In this document: positions 1-11,529 of the stretch, piece by piece
How the letters are laid out: the number at the start of each line of letters is the position of its first letter
Position numbering within the stretch: position 1 is the stretch's first letter
From: Molossus alvarezi
Lineage: Eukaryota > Chordata > Mammalia > Chiroptera > Molossidae
Assembly: GCA_037176705.1 (NCBI GenBank)
Contig: CM073886.1
Span: 91,919,501 to 91,983,500 of the forward strand
DNA length: 64,000 bases
Direction of reading: 5' to 3'
The notes under the pieces: model-generated
The model's input: only the letters and a program-made list of their open reading frames with translations
The model's database searches: none
What the model was told of the DNA's origin: nothing
Position numbers and translations under genes: made by a program

Positions 1-91
1 GCAACCGAGATATATGCCCTTAGTGGGAACCAAACCCGGGTCTCTCTGGACCGCAGGCCGATGCTCTAACCGCTGAGCCAAACCGGCCAGG
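1..91 (-). mobile_element. Ves SINE, truncated by window edge
   Basis: Reverse complement of the tRNA-like head of a Ves SINE. The GAGCCAAACCGGCCAGG end is the complement of the canonical start, and the B-box-like GAACC..CCCGGG stretch is present. The body and tail lie outside the window. Confidence 0.93.
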
Positions 92-615
92 AAATCTCTA
101 TCTTTATACCACAGTAAAAGTCAAATATTGGCACCTTTTTCCTGATATCACATTCAGAATTGGTCAGAGTTCTTAGTTACAAACAATAAAAAATACTTTG
201 CCGAAAAAAATAATTAGGAGGATATTGGGTAGTTCATAGAAATTCTGAGAGAACTGCAGAAATGTATTTGGAGGTTAGGGCTATCAGAAAAACAGCCTAA
301 GTCATTTTGCTGGACCGGTCCAGCTACAGGTCCAGGTAGTTTGACCTGAATGACACCGAATATTGGATAGTGCTATGGACAATGATGCCACCACTCCTTG
401 GCAATGCAGACTTACCGCAACCAGCACAGCTGCCTGAGTAGAGTCACCTTTGTCTTGCTTTTTTGTGTGTATGAGGTGTGTGTGTGTGTGTGTGTGTGTG
501 TAAGAATGTGTGTTGATAGGAGAGCAGACAAAATTTTAACAATGCAGATATCATGTATTTATGGCAAAAGTTCAATAATTTTTAAAAAACATGCTATCCT
601 GTACCGTTAGCCCTC
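92..615. other. Unannotated AT-rich DNA with a (TG)n run
   Basis: No gene or recognised interspersed repeat. The only low-complexity feature is a (TG)n microsatellite of about 12 units at 476-500, which accounts for the open frame crossing it. Confidence 0.6.
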
Positions 616-1082
616 TGTCATGGCTAATTTTATGTGTGCACTTGGCAACTTGGCACGGTGCCAGTTGTTTGGTCAAAGATTACTCTAGATAGATGCTGCT
701 GTGTAGGTATTTTTTAGATATGATTAACATTTAAATCAATAGGCTTTGAGTAAAGCAGATTACCATTTGTAATGTGGGTGGACCTCATTTAATCATTTGA
801 AGGCCTTAATAGCAGACTGAGGTTTCCTAAGAAGGAATTCTGCCTCCAGACTGAATATTGAGACCCTGCCTGAGTTTCTACCCTTCAGATTTCAGACTCA
901 AATTGGCAACATCAACTCTTCTTTGAGTTTCCAGCCTGCCAGCCGGCTCAACAAATTTTAAACTTGCCAAGCTTCACAAATGCATGAGCCAATTCCTAAA
1001 AATCAGCCTCTCTCCCCCATCTATGTCTCTCCATAATATAATATATATATGTGGTTCTGTTACTTTATAGAACTCCAATACA
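616..1082 (+). mobile_element. Solo LTR, ERVL-like (MLT2-class resemblance)
   Basis: Begins TGTCATGGCTAATTTTATGT and ends AATACA, so it has TG...CA termini. Flanking pentamers CCCTC and CCCAC match at 4 of 5 positions, as expected for an old 5-bp target duplication. Internal phrases (GATTAACATTTAAATC, GTGGGTGGACCTCAT, GAGCCAATTCCT) fit the ERVL LTR group known from many placental mammals. The subfamily name is from memory. No internal retroviral sequence adjoins it, so it is probably a solo LTR. Confidence 0.65.
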
Positions 1083-2931
1083 CCCACTTAGCACAATTTA
1101 AAGGATTACAGATTGTCTAGATTTTTTTTTTCTAATGTTTTGTTTGGATAACATTTTAAACTACAAAACATTCAAAATATGCACATGAATTATATAGCTT
1201 TCACCTAGATTTACTAATTTTTAGTATATATGATTGTATGTAGATAGTTTTTCTGAAGTATTTGAGAGTAAGTGGCTGACTCCTGAATACTTCAGCATGT
1301 ATCTTTCACTCCTAAATATTTCATCCTGAATCTTCTAAGAATAAACAATTATTAGCTACCAAGATACACTGATCAAATTTAGGAAATTAAGTGTTGATAT
1401 AATATAAGTGTGTAATATACAGCCCTTACTCAAATTTCACCAGCTGTCCCAATATTGTTTATAGCAATTTTTAAAAAAAATCTAAGATCTAGTGCAGGAT
1501 CATGAAATAAATTTAGTTGCCATACCATTTTAGCTTCCTTGTCATAGTCCTTTAGTTTTGTTTCATCTGAAATGATGCTTAAGCATTTTTTCATCTTTTA
1601 TGACACTGGCATTTTGAAGAGTAAAGACCAATTTTTTGTAAGATGTCTCCCAAGCTGGATTTCTCCCCTCATGTTTAGATTCAGTGTATGCATTTTTGGA
1701 TAGAGCATTGCACAAGTAACGTGAGGCCCCTTTCAGTGCATTATATCAGGAGGCATATCACGTCACTCTTTCTCATTACCGGTGATGTTAACTTTGCTGT
1801 CTTTGTCAAGGTGGGAGAGAAATAATTTAAACAGTGTGTGTCATTGCACTTGCCACTGTGTTCAGTGATCCTATGCCTCCAAACAAGAGTAAACGTATTA
1901 TCTACAGACAGGAAATCTATTGATGTCTCAGTTGGATTCAGTTTCCTACATGCCTTTTATTGTGAACATTTTAGTGTACCTAGTTTTATAAATTATTTTA
2001 TGAAAAATGTATGGTATTATTTGAGGCTATCTTTATATATGATATGCAAATTGAGCATCACTTGTGACTAATAATCTAATCCCAGAGTGAGAAGCAAGTC
2101 TACCGTCCAAACTTCCTTATACATTTATTTTTAGGAAGAGCTCCCAAAGTCAATTTGAAGGTCAAATATTATATATTTTAAAATTTCAGTAGATATTTTA
2201 AGATTGTTTCTAAAAATAATGTGGCAGCTCATATTAGCCTTGTATGGATGCTAATTTATTCATTTCTTGGCCATGAGTGAATAGTATAATTGTTCATGTT
2301 TTTGCCAGTCTTATCTGTTTCTTTGTTATAATTTATATCTCCCTACTAGTGATACTGAGCAAGTTTTCATATGTATCCTGGCATTTGAATATGCTTTTTT
2401 TTTTTCAGAATTAGCTATTCCTAATCTTTTTCATTTTTATTTGAATATACTTGATATATAGAAATTCTTTGTGTATTAGAAAATGTAATCTTTTGATTGA
2501 CATATGTGTTGCATTTCTCTCTCTCAACCTATTATTTATATTTTATCTTTGGACAAAATTTACATTAAAAACCTTTTTTGTAATCAATGGCATATTGTCT
2601 CAAAATTTCTTATCTTTTTTAATGAATTTGTTTCCTACACCAAAAATGTATAAATAATTTATATATATTTTAGCATATAAATTTGTTGTATTATGTTTTG
2701 AGCTTAAAATAGTTAATCATCCTGAAATTAATTTTTACCTATAGAGTGAAATAGGATTCTACTCTAACATTTATTAGATTACTTTTGTCCCCCTGCAGTA
2801 AAATACCATTATCTGTCATAAAATAAGTTTTCTTATATTTTTGGAATTTTTATGCTACCATGTTTTATTGAACTATTTGTCTACACAAGTGTCAGTATCT
2901 TTTGTTAATATTAAATTATAGTATTATAATA
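1083..2931. other. Unannotated AT-rich sequence
   Basis: About 1.85 kb with no supported gene. T-rich stretches around 2270-2420 resemble decayed antisense L1, but not enough to delimit. The 77- and 68-codon open frames here have no domain, good start context or splice signal, and are treated as chance. Confidence 0.5.
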
Positions 2932-3005
2932 CTGTAACCCCCTTCCTCCTTATCTGTGGTTTCACTTTCCATGGTTTCAGTTACCCACAATCAAGTACAG
3001 TCTGA

Positions 3006-3047
3006 AAATATTAAATGAAAAATTCCAAATATTAAATGAAAAATTCC
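3006..3047. repeat. Perfect 21-bp tandem duplication beside a SINE
   Basis: The 21-bp unit ending TGAAAAATTCC occurs twice head-to-tail, immediately 5' of the Ves insertion in the Tigger. Tigger consensus has one copy here, so the second was gained locally. Confidence 0.9.
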
Positions 3048-3049
3048 AG

Positions 3050-3209
3050 CCCTGGCTGGTTTGGCTCAGGAGTTAGAGTGTCAGCCCACGGACCAATGAA
3101 TGGCAGATTCCATTCCGGTTAAGGGCACGCACCTTGGTTGCAGTTCATCCTCAACCCTTGTCAGGGTCGTGCAGGAGGCAGCCAATTGATGCGTCTCTTT
3201 TCACCTCAG

Positions 3210-3261
<52 letters not shown>

Positions 3262-3330
3262 TCCCTCCCTCTCTCCCACTCTATCTGAAGATAAATGAAA
3301 AAATATCCTCAGTTGAGGATTAAAAAAAAA
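3050..3330 (+). mobile_element. Ves SINE inside the Tigger element
   Basis: Diverged full-length copy: CCCTGGCTGGTTTGGCTCAG head, an expanded (CT)n of about 48 nt at 3213-3260, and a CTCAGTTGAGGATTAAAAAA tail. Flanks ATGAAAAATTCCAG and GTGAAATATTCCAG form an imperfect target duplication (12 of 14). The overlapping open frames of 61 and 67 codons are products of the dinucleotide run. Confidence 0.93.
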
Positions 3331-4479
3331 GTGAAATATTCCAGAAACAAACAATGCATAAGATTAAAATTATGCACAGTTCTGAGTAGTATGATGAAAT
3401 CTTGTGTTGTCCCTCTCCTTCCCTGCCAGAATATGAATCTTCCCTTTGTCCAGCTTATCCACAGCACAAGTTCCCACCCATCACCCAGTGGCCATCTCCG
3501 TTATCAGATTCACTTTTGTGTATGGCAGTGCTTGTGTTTCTAACTCGGAAGCCTAGCCTGTGTCCCCATGCCTACATTCATCTCAGTCCTTCTCATCACA
3601 CAGGCATTGCATCAGCTCACACGGTGACAAGGGGGAGTACGGCACAATAAGATATTTTGAGAGAGAGAGAGCCCACATTCATAGAACTTATATTAGACTA
3701 TCTTTTTTAAAAAATGTATTTTTTTATTATTAGTTATATTGTTGTCTTTTAGTGTGCCTAATTTATAGATTAACTTTTATCAGATATGTATGTGCAGGAA
3801 AAAAACCTAGTATATACGTAGGGTTGGTACTATCTGAGGTTTCAGGCACTCATGGGAATCTTGGAACGTATCCCCATAAATAAAGGAGGACTACTGTAAA
3901 GTTTAATATAATATCTAGTACAACAAGGGTCCTCCCACTATTTTTTTCCAAAAATGTTAGCAACACACATTTTTTTTTATGACTTTAAAATTATTTTTTA
4001 TCCAGCTTAAAGTAAAACAAAACTGGGAATCTGAATGAAATTACATTAAATTTATAAATTAATTTAAGAAGAACTGACATCAGATATTAAAAGATAAACT
4101 GAGGCATATTACAAATTTTAAGAGCTTCTATGAGCAAGCATTGATTGGAATTGGGCCGCATACCATCTAGTAGATAGAAAGGCACTCTGAGAGGTCCACA
4201 AACTGACTTCTTTTTTAAACCATAGATATAAGATTTATTTCTGAAATCTTAATCTTTTCCATAGATCTGCATAGGCAAAGGCTATGGGAACAAGGAAGTG
4301 ATACTGAACAAAAAGCTGGTTCGTTATTGTAAGAAATGGCAGGGACTTTAGGCAGATTACCTAACCAGTACTGATCAGGTGATTCCTGACCGACTGGGAT
4401 AAGATTCCATTTCTGGGAGAACTAAAACAAGTTAACTCAGTTTGGTGACATGAGACTTAGAATAAAAAAAATTCCATTT

Positions 4480-5600
4480 TGGGTGTGTTGTCTTGTTTTA
4501 AATGATGGATATGCCACATTTTGTTTCTCTTCCAGTTGATGGATGTTTGGGTTGTTTTCACTCTTTAGTTTTTATAGATAATACTGCTATGAGCATTCAT
4601 ACAATCTTGTTGAACATATGTTTTAATTTTTCTCGGTAGAATTATTTATCATATGGTAGGTATATACATACCATTTTAAGAAATTTCCAAACTGTTTTCC
4701 AAGTGCCTGCCACATTTTTTATCCCTAAGCATATGAGAATTTCAGTTTCTCAACGTCAACACTTGCTATTGTCTGTATTTTTCATCATTACAGCCATTCT
4801 ATGGGCAGGAAATGATGTCTCATGGTTTTAATGAGCATTTTTCTAGTGACTACTGATGTTTAGCATTTTTTCATGTGCTTGTTAAACATTTGTACCTTTG
4901 GTAAATTTCTTACCTAAACGTTTTAACCATTCTTTAATGAGTTCTTTAATTTTTTCGTATTGAGTTGTAAGAATTCCTCATATATTATGTATAAAAGTCC
5001 TTTAACAGATACATAATTTGTAATTTTTTTCCAATCTGTGCTTATCATTTTTTTCTTAGTACTATCTTTTGAAGTGAAATCATTTTAAAATTTTTTTAAG
5101 TTTTTTTTTTTATAACTTTTTTTAAAAAGTTAATTTTAGAGAGAGAGGAAGTGAGAGGGAGAGAGAGATAGAAACATTGATGAGAGAGAACATCAATTGG
5201 CTGCCTCCTGCATGCCCCCACTGGGGATTTGGCCCACAACCTGGGCATGTCTTGACCAGGAATCAAACTGGCGACCTCTTGGTGCATGGGTTAATGCTCA
5301 ACCACTGAACCACATTGGCTGGACTTAAATTTTTATAAAGTTAATTAATTAATTAATTTTTTATTATGTGTTGTGGTTTTGGTATTGTATAACTGTTTCC
5401 TAGTCCATGGTCAAGAAGATTTTTTCATATTATATTCCTCAAAAATCTTTTTATTAGTTTTATTTCTTACATTTAGGTCTATAACTCATTTACAATTATT
5501 TTTTATATGGTATGACATAAGGGTCTACATGTATCATTTTGAGTGTAATAATCAATTGTCTTATTACCATTTTTTGAAAAGACTATTCTTTTGTTATTGG
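4480..5600 (-). mobile_element. Old L1 (L1M-type) antisense relic, interrupted by a SINE
   Basis: On the + strand this has the T-rich wording typical of antisense L1 3' regions, for example GAGCATTTTTCTAGTGACTA, TCCTTTAACAGATACATAAT, CCAATCTGTGCTTATCA and, after the SINE, AACTCATTTACAATTATTTT and TTTTTTGAAAAGACTATTC. The Ves copy at 5101-5323 splits it and the solo LTR at 5601 ends it. No intact reading frame remains. Confidence 0.72.
5101..5323 (-). mobile_element. Ves-type SINE (older subfamily) inside L1
   Basis: A poly-T start is followed by GAGAGAAACATTGATGAGAG, GGCTGCCTCCTGCA, CTTGACCAGGAATCAAACTG and CACATTGGCTGG, which is the reverse complement of the older Ves-like head. Flanks TTAAAATTTTTTTAAG and TTAAATTTTTATAAAG look like a decayed target duplication. 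Confidence 0.88.
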
Positions 5601-6216
5601 TGGGGTGTCCTCCATGTCCCTACCTATAGCTGGTGAAAGTAGGCTTCTGGGGGTGCTAAAGGAATTTCCCGAGGCTCCCATAGGATGAGGTATCATGAAA
5701 AGTTTATTGCTGTGGAATTAAACCCCTAGGTTTCAAAGGTCCCATCTCCCTCAGTCTGACCTTGGGAAAAGTCCCATTTTTTTCTCAGCAGAGCTAGCAT
5801 TAAAGTCATTTCTCAGAGTTTCCATTCTATATTGAAGTATAGTCCAGTCCAGCATCTGGCTAGTTTAGGTTGTGATCCCAGCGCAATCCATTGCATGTGG
5901 AGTCCACATGATCATGGGCCATGCAGCTTCTAGGGTCATGTGGTGGGTTAGTGTGGGTCACAAAATAAACAAGTGCAAGTAAGCAAGAATGAAGCAAAAG
6001 GAACAAGAGAGAGAGAGTGTGTCCCTTTGTCTGGGGATTATGTATTTACACATTTTGTGGGCTTGCATTGGAGTCCACCCTCCTAGCCAATGATCTTTGT
6101 TCCCAAGTTAGACGGACAGGCAAGTACCTTCCCTATGTCACCCTAACTTTACTGTGCATGTGTCCATCTTTCCCTTTCTTGGACCCCTTCCCCCAGAAAT
6201 TTGCAGGGAATGGACA
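5601..6216 (-). mobile_element. Solo ERV LTR (616 bp) with 5-bp target duplication
   Basis: In element orientation it runs from TGTCCATTCC to CACCCCA. It is flanked on both sides by the identical pentamer ATTGG (5596-5600 and 6217-6221), direct evidence of integrase-made insertion. A polyadenylation-type AATAAA lies on the minus strand at about 5702-5707 (plus-strand TTTATT). No internal gag/pol/env-like sequence adjoins it. I do not recognise the family. The predicted frames across it are non-coding. Confidence 0.72.
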
Positions 6217-6221
6217 ATTGG

Positions 6222-6725
6222 TTCTCTGGGGAGTATAATATTGCTAAAGAATTGCAGATATCATTTTGTTATGATGATTTTGTTTTATTCATTCATATGG
6301 CATGTTTTGTATTCCAGGTAGAGTTTTGCTATCTCTTGTTTTCCTTAATCAGATTTGCTATTGATTGGTTATTTACTGGTCATTATTAAGAACTTCCTTT
6401 TGCTTTAATTGGCACTCTCTTCTAGTTTTAAATTTTCATTAATCTAAGATTTTTATCTTTATGTCTACTTTCTTAATTTCCTAATTTCTCGAATGCTCTG
6501 CTTATTTTCAGTCCTTATTGTTAAATGATAATAACATTTATTTATGTGTCAAAACTTCTCTCTTTTTAAATACTTTTAGGATAATTTTAGATTTGCTTTG
6601 ATTTTCTTTTTTAACTAGGAGTTATTTAAGAGAGTGGATCATCATTTTCAAGTGGTTAATATGTCTCTTTTTGGTTGTCCTTTTTGTTGTCTACTCTAAC
6701 TCCTTTGGTATTAATCAGAAAATGT
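6222..6725 (-). mobile_element. Possible antisense L1 relic
   Basis: T-rich DNA with phrases such as TAACTAGGAGTTATTTAAGA and CATTTTCAAGTGGTTAATAT, resembling antisense old L1. Probably the continuation of the L1 that the LTR interrupts, but divergence is high. Confidence 0.4.
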
Positions 6726-7065
6726 AGCCTTTTAATCTCAAAGTTTGAAGAATATATTATAGGCTTTTAAAAAAAGAGTTTCCTTATAATGATCAAAGTC
6801 TATAATAAAGCTTAGAACACATACTGGATAGTGAAGCTTGCATATCCTGGGCATGTGACTCTTGTGAAGCCTTATTACAGTTTTACGTCCCCTAAGTTTC
6901 ATATTAGGAAAATGAGTCCCATGTAACAAGCCAAAACATAAATGAAATCTTGTACATTGGAAATAGAAAAAATAATACGGGGTCAGGTCCTTTATGGAAG
7001 CTTTATCAGGTTCTTGTGGCAATTCATAATTCAGCCAGTTTATAATTCAGCTGGCCGATGAACAA

Positions 7066-7158
7066 TGCAGCATACTGATGATATATTATAGAATTGTACA
7101 CTTGAAACCTATACAAGTTTATTAACCAATGTCACCTCAATAAATTTAATTAACAATT
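7066..7158 (+). mobile_element. L1 3' end fragment (L1MA-like)
   Basis: Sense copy of a familiar L1 3' UTR terminus: ACACTTGAAACCTATACAAG, then ATGTCACCTCAATAAATTTA. It contains AATAAA and ends near an A-rich stretch. Confidence 0.75.
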
Positions 7159-7834
7159 TAAAAGTTTTTAGAATATATAGTTCTCTTAAAGTGGTTATTG
7201 TTCTTGATAAATTCTTTGTTGTAGTTAGGAGTTTGTGTATGAAAAATAAAGTGATCATAGATCAATTCTTGCTCTGTGATCATTGAAAATTGCAAAAGCA
7301 ATTGATGTAATCAAATTTGTTAGAGGCATTGTTTTGGAGCATGGATAATACTTTAATGCAGAGATCAATTTGCACTGAGAATGTTCCTGTTATGCTAGAA
7401 AAAAAAATTGAATTTGTTGCTCAGGTAGAGAGAAAAGCAATAATATTCCATAATAATGTTCCATAAAAATATAAATTGGGCTATGATATGATTGGTACTT
7501 TGGCTTCTGTCCTTTGGTCAGTTTAGTAGGGGTAGGAGGTGGTAGAAAGGTTGGGGGATAGGGAATGAGTTACCTTCTGCAGGAGACCAAAAGAAGCTTA
7601 GGGAGTGACTGCCCTGTGATTATTTGTGATTTGCTGAATTCTGATTACAGACAATCTTTACATAAGTTTCAATATTTTTTATACTTTTTGATTTTTTTAA
7701 TTAACTTTGCAATACAATATCAACAGCATGTATTTTATGCATTTAACATTTTGGTCCCCTGTTTGAGCTTTATGTAGGGGTTTAATTGTTGCCATCACAT
7801 ACATACTGCAAAGACTAGCCTAATGATTTAGAGC
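7159..7834. other. Unannotated sequence
   Basis: No gene or confident repeat. A 70-codon frame at 7565-7777 lacks any recognisable domain. Confidence 0.5.
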
Positions 7835-8445
7835 ATGCTGCATGTCTATGGTGAAAAAAGTAAACCAGCTGGTGATATCACCACAGCCTCCTCATTGGTC
7901 TGTCTGCCTGTGCTCTGTCTGCCTGTGCTCTGTCTGCTGTTCTTTATGCTCAGCACAGCAGTTAGGGTAATTCTATTAAAATATAAATCCGATTTAATCT
8001 GTTCAAAACTCTCTAAAGACTGCCAATCTCGTTCACAGTACTATTAGGCCCTCTGTGATTCCACCTCTCCCTGTATCTGTGTCTTGATTCATTTATTTGC
8101 ATGTCAATTTATAGTAGTTCCAGAACCATTTGTTGAAAATCCTTTGGGTTCTAATTAAAAACGTCTTTTCAGGGAGAGTTTCTCTGCTGATCCTATCAAA
8201 ATTTTAACATCATGCCTACTGCAACACACATTCCTCTATCTGTACATTTATTCTTTTTCTTCTTAGTGTTTATCACCAGCATCCCATATGTTTTACTTAT
8301 TTATGTTGTTTACTGTTTATCTTCCTCAGTTTATATCTTTGAGGGTACAGGTATGTCTGTTTTGTCCAATGTGGTGTCCCTAACACCTAGAATAGCGCCT
8401 AGCATACAGTAGGTACTCAATAAATATTTGTTGACTAAATGAGTA
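7835..8445 (+). mobile_element. L2 LINE 3' portion
   Basis: Decayed L2: CAAAACTCTCTAAAGACTGC, then TAGGCCCTCTGTGATTCCAC, ending in the diagnostic GTAGGTACTCAATAAATATT with a TTGACTAAATGAG terminus. A tandem of the 15-mer TGTCTGCCTGTGCTC (about 2.6 copies) lies at 7901-7939. Confidence 0.8.
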
Positions 8446-8467
8446 AAAGAAGAAATGCTCTAATCAG

Positions 8468-8648
8468 TAGTATGGTAGCCAAACCACCAACATTGACAAC
8501 ACTGGGTGCTTATTAGAAATGCAAATCATTAGGTCCTCCTAAACCAACTGAATCAGAAACTAGGGGTGGGCCTAGCAGTCTACATTTTAAGTAACCCAGC
8601 AGGTGATTTGAATGTATATTAAAATCTGAGGACCATTGCTCTAGCTTT
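8468..8648 (+). mobile_element. hAT-Charlie element, MER5A-like
   Basis: Contains GCTTATTAGAAATGCAAATC, ACTGAATCAGAAACTAGGGG, CAGCAGGTGATTTGAATG and ends GAGGACCATTG, matching the non-autonomous MER5A hAT family. CTCTA occurs just outside both ends and may be the remains of an 8-bp target duplication. Confidence 0.78.
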
Positions 8649-9101
8649 CTGTATCATCCACGCTTTCTTCAGTATTGAACACACTCTGCCTTTTTTCTGT
8701 ATAAATGACGTTGATGGCTCTTCTGTAGCAAGGTATTTGCCTGCATTATAAAAACATTCTAAAAAGTAAGTTTCTGGGAAACAAAATTAATTATTTTATT
8801 TTCATTTACAGGATGGAACTTATCTATTAATGTTCAGCCAACTGAGTAAATTCAATACATCTATAAAAGAAATGGAGCAAACTCAATAATGGCTAGAGAG
8901 ACACTATCTGCTCTTATTAGGAATCTTTCAGTTTGGATAAAATATTTCCAGAAAATACATTTTACTAATTTATCTTTTCTTAAAGAAACATTTGTTTCAT
9001 AAAACAAAAGAGTGACCATAACAATCAAAGTGAAAGTTAATTTGCAAAAATTGAACGATAATTTACATTTCAATTTTATTGTGTAAATAAACTAATACAA
9101 A
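8649..9101. other. Unannotated AT-rich sequence
   Basis: No supported gene or repeat. Confidence 0.5.
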
Positions 9102-9149
9102 AACATAAGAACATACAAAAAAGGAGAAACATCTGTAACAAAAATAAAT
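9102..9149 (+). mobile_element. Ultra-short L1 3' tail insertion
   Basis: Positions 9117-9153 repeat, almost letter for letter, the extreme 3' end of the larger L1 at 28645-29763 (AGGAGAAACATCTGTAACAA and following A-rich tail). The nonamer TAATACAAA flanks the insert at 9093-9101 and 9150-9158, consistent with target-primed insertion of only about 48 bp. Confidence 0.65.
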
Positions 9150-10999
9150 TAATACAAATTGAAGGGAAAAAAAGTCATTTTTATTTATTTATTTGTTTAC
9201 TTGATTTTTAGGTGGGACATGAATTATTTGAGAAACAAGTAGTCAAATAAAAAATATCCAGATTTAGGTAAGGAGAGACCTTATTCAAAAGGATTATTGC
9301 AAGAAGTGGGAAAGAAACTACTTCTTTAGGGGGAAGGGACTATTGCCACAGGAAGAATGCTTTGATTATGAGATCTGCGAGAATCTCAGGATTAGGCAAA
9401 AAAGAGGTTTCCTTTAATATGTTGGAGTAAGCAAAGCTAGAAACAACCTGTTGGTGGAAGTGGAATGAAGGTGATGAAAAGGTACAGGTGGCTTGATGGG
9501 ACAGTAGATCAGAGTAGAGTTTACTCTGAAATCAGCCTCCTCTTAGTGTGAGTGTTACATTCTATTGAGTCAACTGTGACTCCTGATGACCCTATGAATG
9601 AGTGATGTCCACAATGTCTTGACCTGAACAACTCTACTCAGCTCCTGTAAAGTCATGCCTATGACTTTTTAGGAGTCTGTAGGGAGTTATTAAGGAGGTG
9701 TTAAATGCTAGTTCACGCTGGAGGCATAATCAAAGTTCAGGAACCTGGACAAAAGAAAAATCCAACTAAAATTTGTTTAAAAAGCATTTTGTTGTAATTG
9801 ATCAGTAGGAACAGATCAGCTAATCATTTCTGAGGGTCTGTGTCTGACCTTGTTGTGAGTAAATGAGAGCCATTATCTAAGACCTAAGGGAAAGGTAGGT
9901 CTTTGCAGCTAGCCATTTTCTGGGTCACAAAGGGATGGGGGCATTTCTTAATCATTGCCTTTTATTTATTTATTATTTATTTTTTTACAGGAACTCAGGT
10001 AAAATTCAATATTTTCAAAGTCAATGGCCAAATATGAATGGAGTTTGAGACAATAGAGTTTGAGAATTTGTGGTATCCTGGATTAGCAAATAACTAGACT
10101 ATCTTATGAGTAAGACACTATTGCAATTTTTTTTCACCTGGGACCATGTAATAAATGACTTATAAATGTTGGGGAAATAAAATTTTTAAAAAAATCTCCT
10201 GCCAACCCAGAAAAACCTAGGGGAGAAAGATACCAGATTTATTATTGAATAAAATCAAACCAGAACATGCTGTGCATCATAGACAATCCAGGAGATTGCA
10301 AAGGTAGAAAGAAATTTCACCCTTTCCTATAGCCAAGCAAGTACAGCCCATTACCCACATGTTTGCAAGCTGAACGATAACCAGTCCTCAAGTCAGACTT
10401 GGTAGCACCATTTGCCACACATAATTTATCCTAACTGGTAACTGGGGTGGCTATGTATGTTTGCTATTTAGCTTTATCCAAAGACGAAATAAATTTCTCA
10501 TATGACATGAGGTAGCTTTATAACATAGAGAGAGACATTTTGTTGAAGTTAGCTTTCTACTCTCCCATAGAGACTGGGAGATAGGGGCTCTGTCTTCTTT
10601 GATAGTTAGCTTTCAGAGAGATGGTAGCCATGAAAAAAAAAAATGCCTGGGTCCTAACGCTGGCAAGAGGCATATCTAGTTTTTTAAGGATTAGCAAATA
10701 TTTAAAAGAGACAAAGAGATGATTTACAATTACACATTTTCTAAGTAAATGTTCTAGGCAAAGGGGGTTGTTGTATCCCCCCCCTCCCCACACACACACT
10801 TTTTTAACAGGGACAATTACATCTCTAATTTTTAATTTGTATTAGCCCTTACACATACAAGTAGACCTGTGGTCATTTTTCAAATTTTGTATTTTGAATA
10901 ATATTATACGTTATAAGAGATTTTGTTAGGGCTATAAACTTAAAGTATGTTATTTAAAAATACATCCTAGGTGTACATGATAAGTTAAAACAATCTATA
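9150..10999. other. Unannotated sequence
   Basis: About 1.8 kb without a supported gene. Around 9550-9665 the wording (TTGAGTCAACTGTGACTCCT, CCTATGAATGAGTGATGTCC) looks like an ancient mammalian repeat I cannot name. A C-rich run and a short (CA)n occur at 10769-10799. Confidence 0.45.
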
Positions 11000-11525
11000 A
11001 TCTTATCTATCTCTGTAGTAACAATAGCAATGATGATGATGATAATCATTGCTATCATTTTTGTTCAGTTTGTTAGGTACTAGGCACTATGCAAGGTGCT
11101 TTACATACATTCTTTCTTTCTTTTTTTTTTTATCCTCATCCGAGGACATTTTTCCATTTTTTGTACAGACAGAGTGGGAGGGAGAGAGAGGAAGAGAGAG
11201 AGAGGGAAACATCGATGTGAAAGGGACACATCAAGTGGCTGCCACCCGTACGACCAACCAGGGCCGGGTACAAACTGCAACCGAGGTACGTGCCCTTAGC
11301 GGGAACCGAACCCGGGTCTCTCCGGACCGCAGGCGGACGCTCTAACCGCTGAGCCAAACCGGCCAGGGCCATACATTCTTTCTGTAAGGTAGGAACCACT
11401 CTACAGATGTATGATATGAGGAAATGACCACAGAAAGATGTAAAGTTACTTGCCCAAGATCAATAGCTGGTAAATGTAATCCTGAGATTGAAAATAAGGC
11501 AGTATGAACCTTAGCGTCCCTGGTT
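11000..11525 (+). mobile_element. MIR SINE split by a Ves SINE
   Basis: The left half includes GGTACTAGGCACTATGCAAG and GTGCTTTACAT. The right half has AGATGTAAAGTTACTTGCCC and AAGATCAATAGCTGGTAA, the core and 3' parts of MIR. The Ves copy at 11118-11369 lies between them. Confidence 0.8.
11118..11369 (-). mobile_element. Ves SINE inside MIR, 14-bp target duplication
   Basis: Full-length, little-diverged copy from the TATCCTCATCCGAGGA tail to the CAAACCGGCCAGGGC head (reverse complement). The 14-mer CATACATTCTTTCT occurs at 11104-11117 and 11370-11383. The 98-, 87- and 67-codon frames over it are SINE translation artefacts. Confidence 0.97.
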
Positions 11526-11529
11526 TTAA

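Larger units (their letters stand above)
2932..3896 (+). mobile_element. Tigger-type (pogo/Tc1-mariner) DNA transposon, internally deleted
   Basis: The left end (CTGTAACCCCCTTCCTCCTT) and the right end, read in reverse (CAGTAGTCCTCCTTTATTT), are imperfect inverted repeats, each bordered by TA, the target dinucleotide of this superfamily. Phrases such as TTTCCATGGTTTCAGTTACC, TCTGAGTAGTATGATGAAAT and ATAAGATATTTTGAGAGAGA match Tigger1-like consensus as I recall it. The transposase coding core is missing, so it cannot move by itself. A Ves SINE sits inside it at 3050-3330. Confidence 0.82.
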
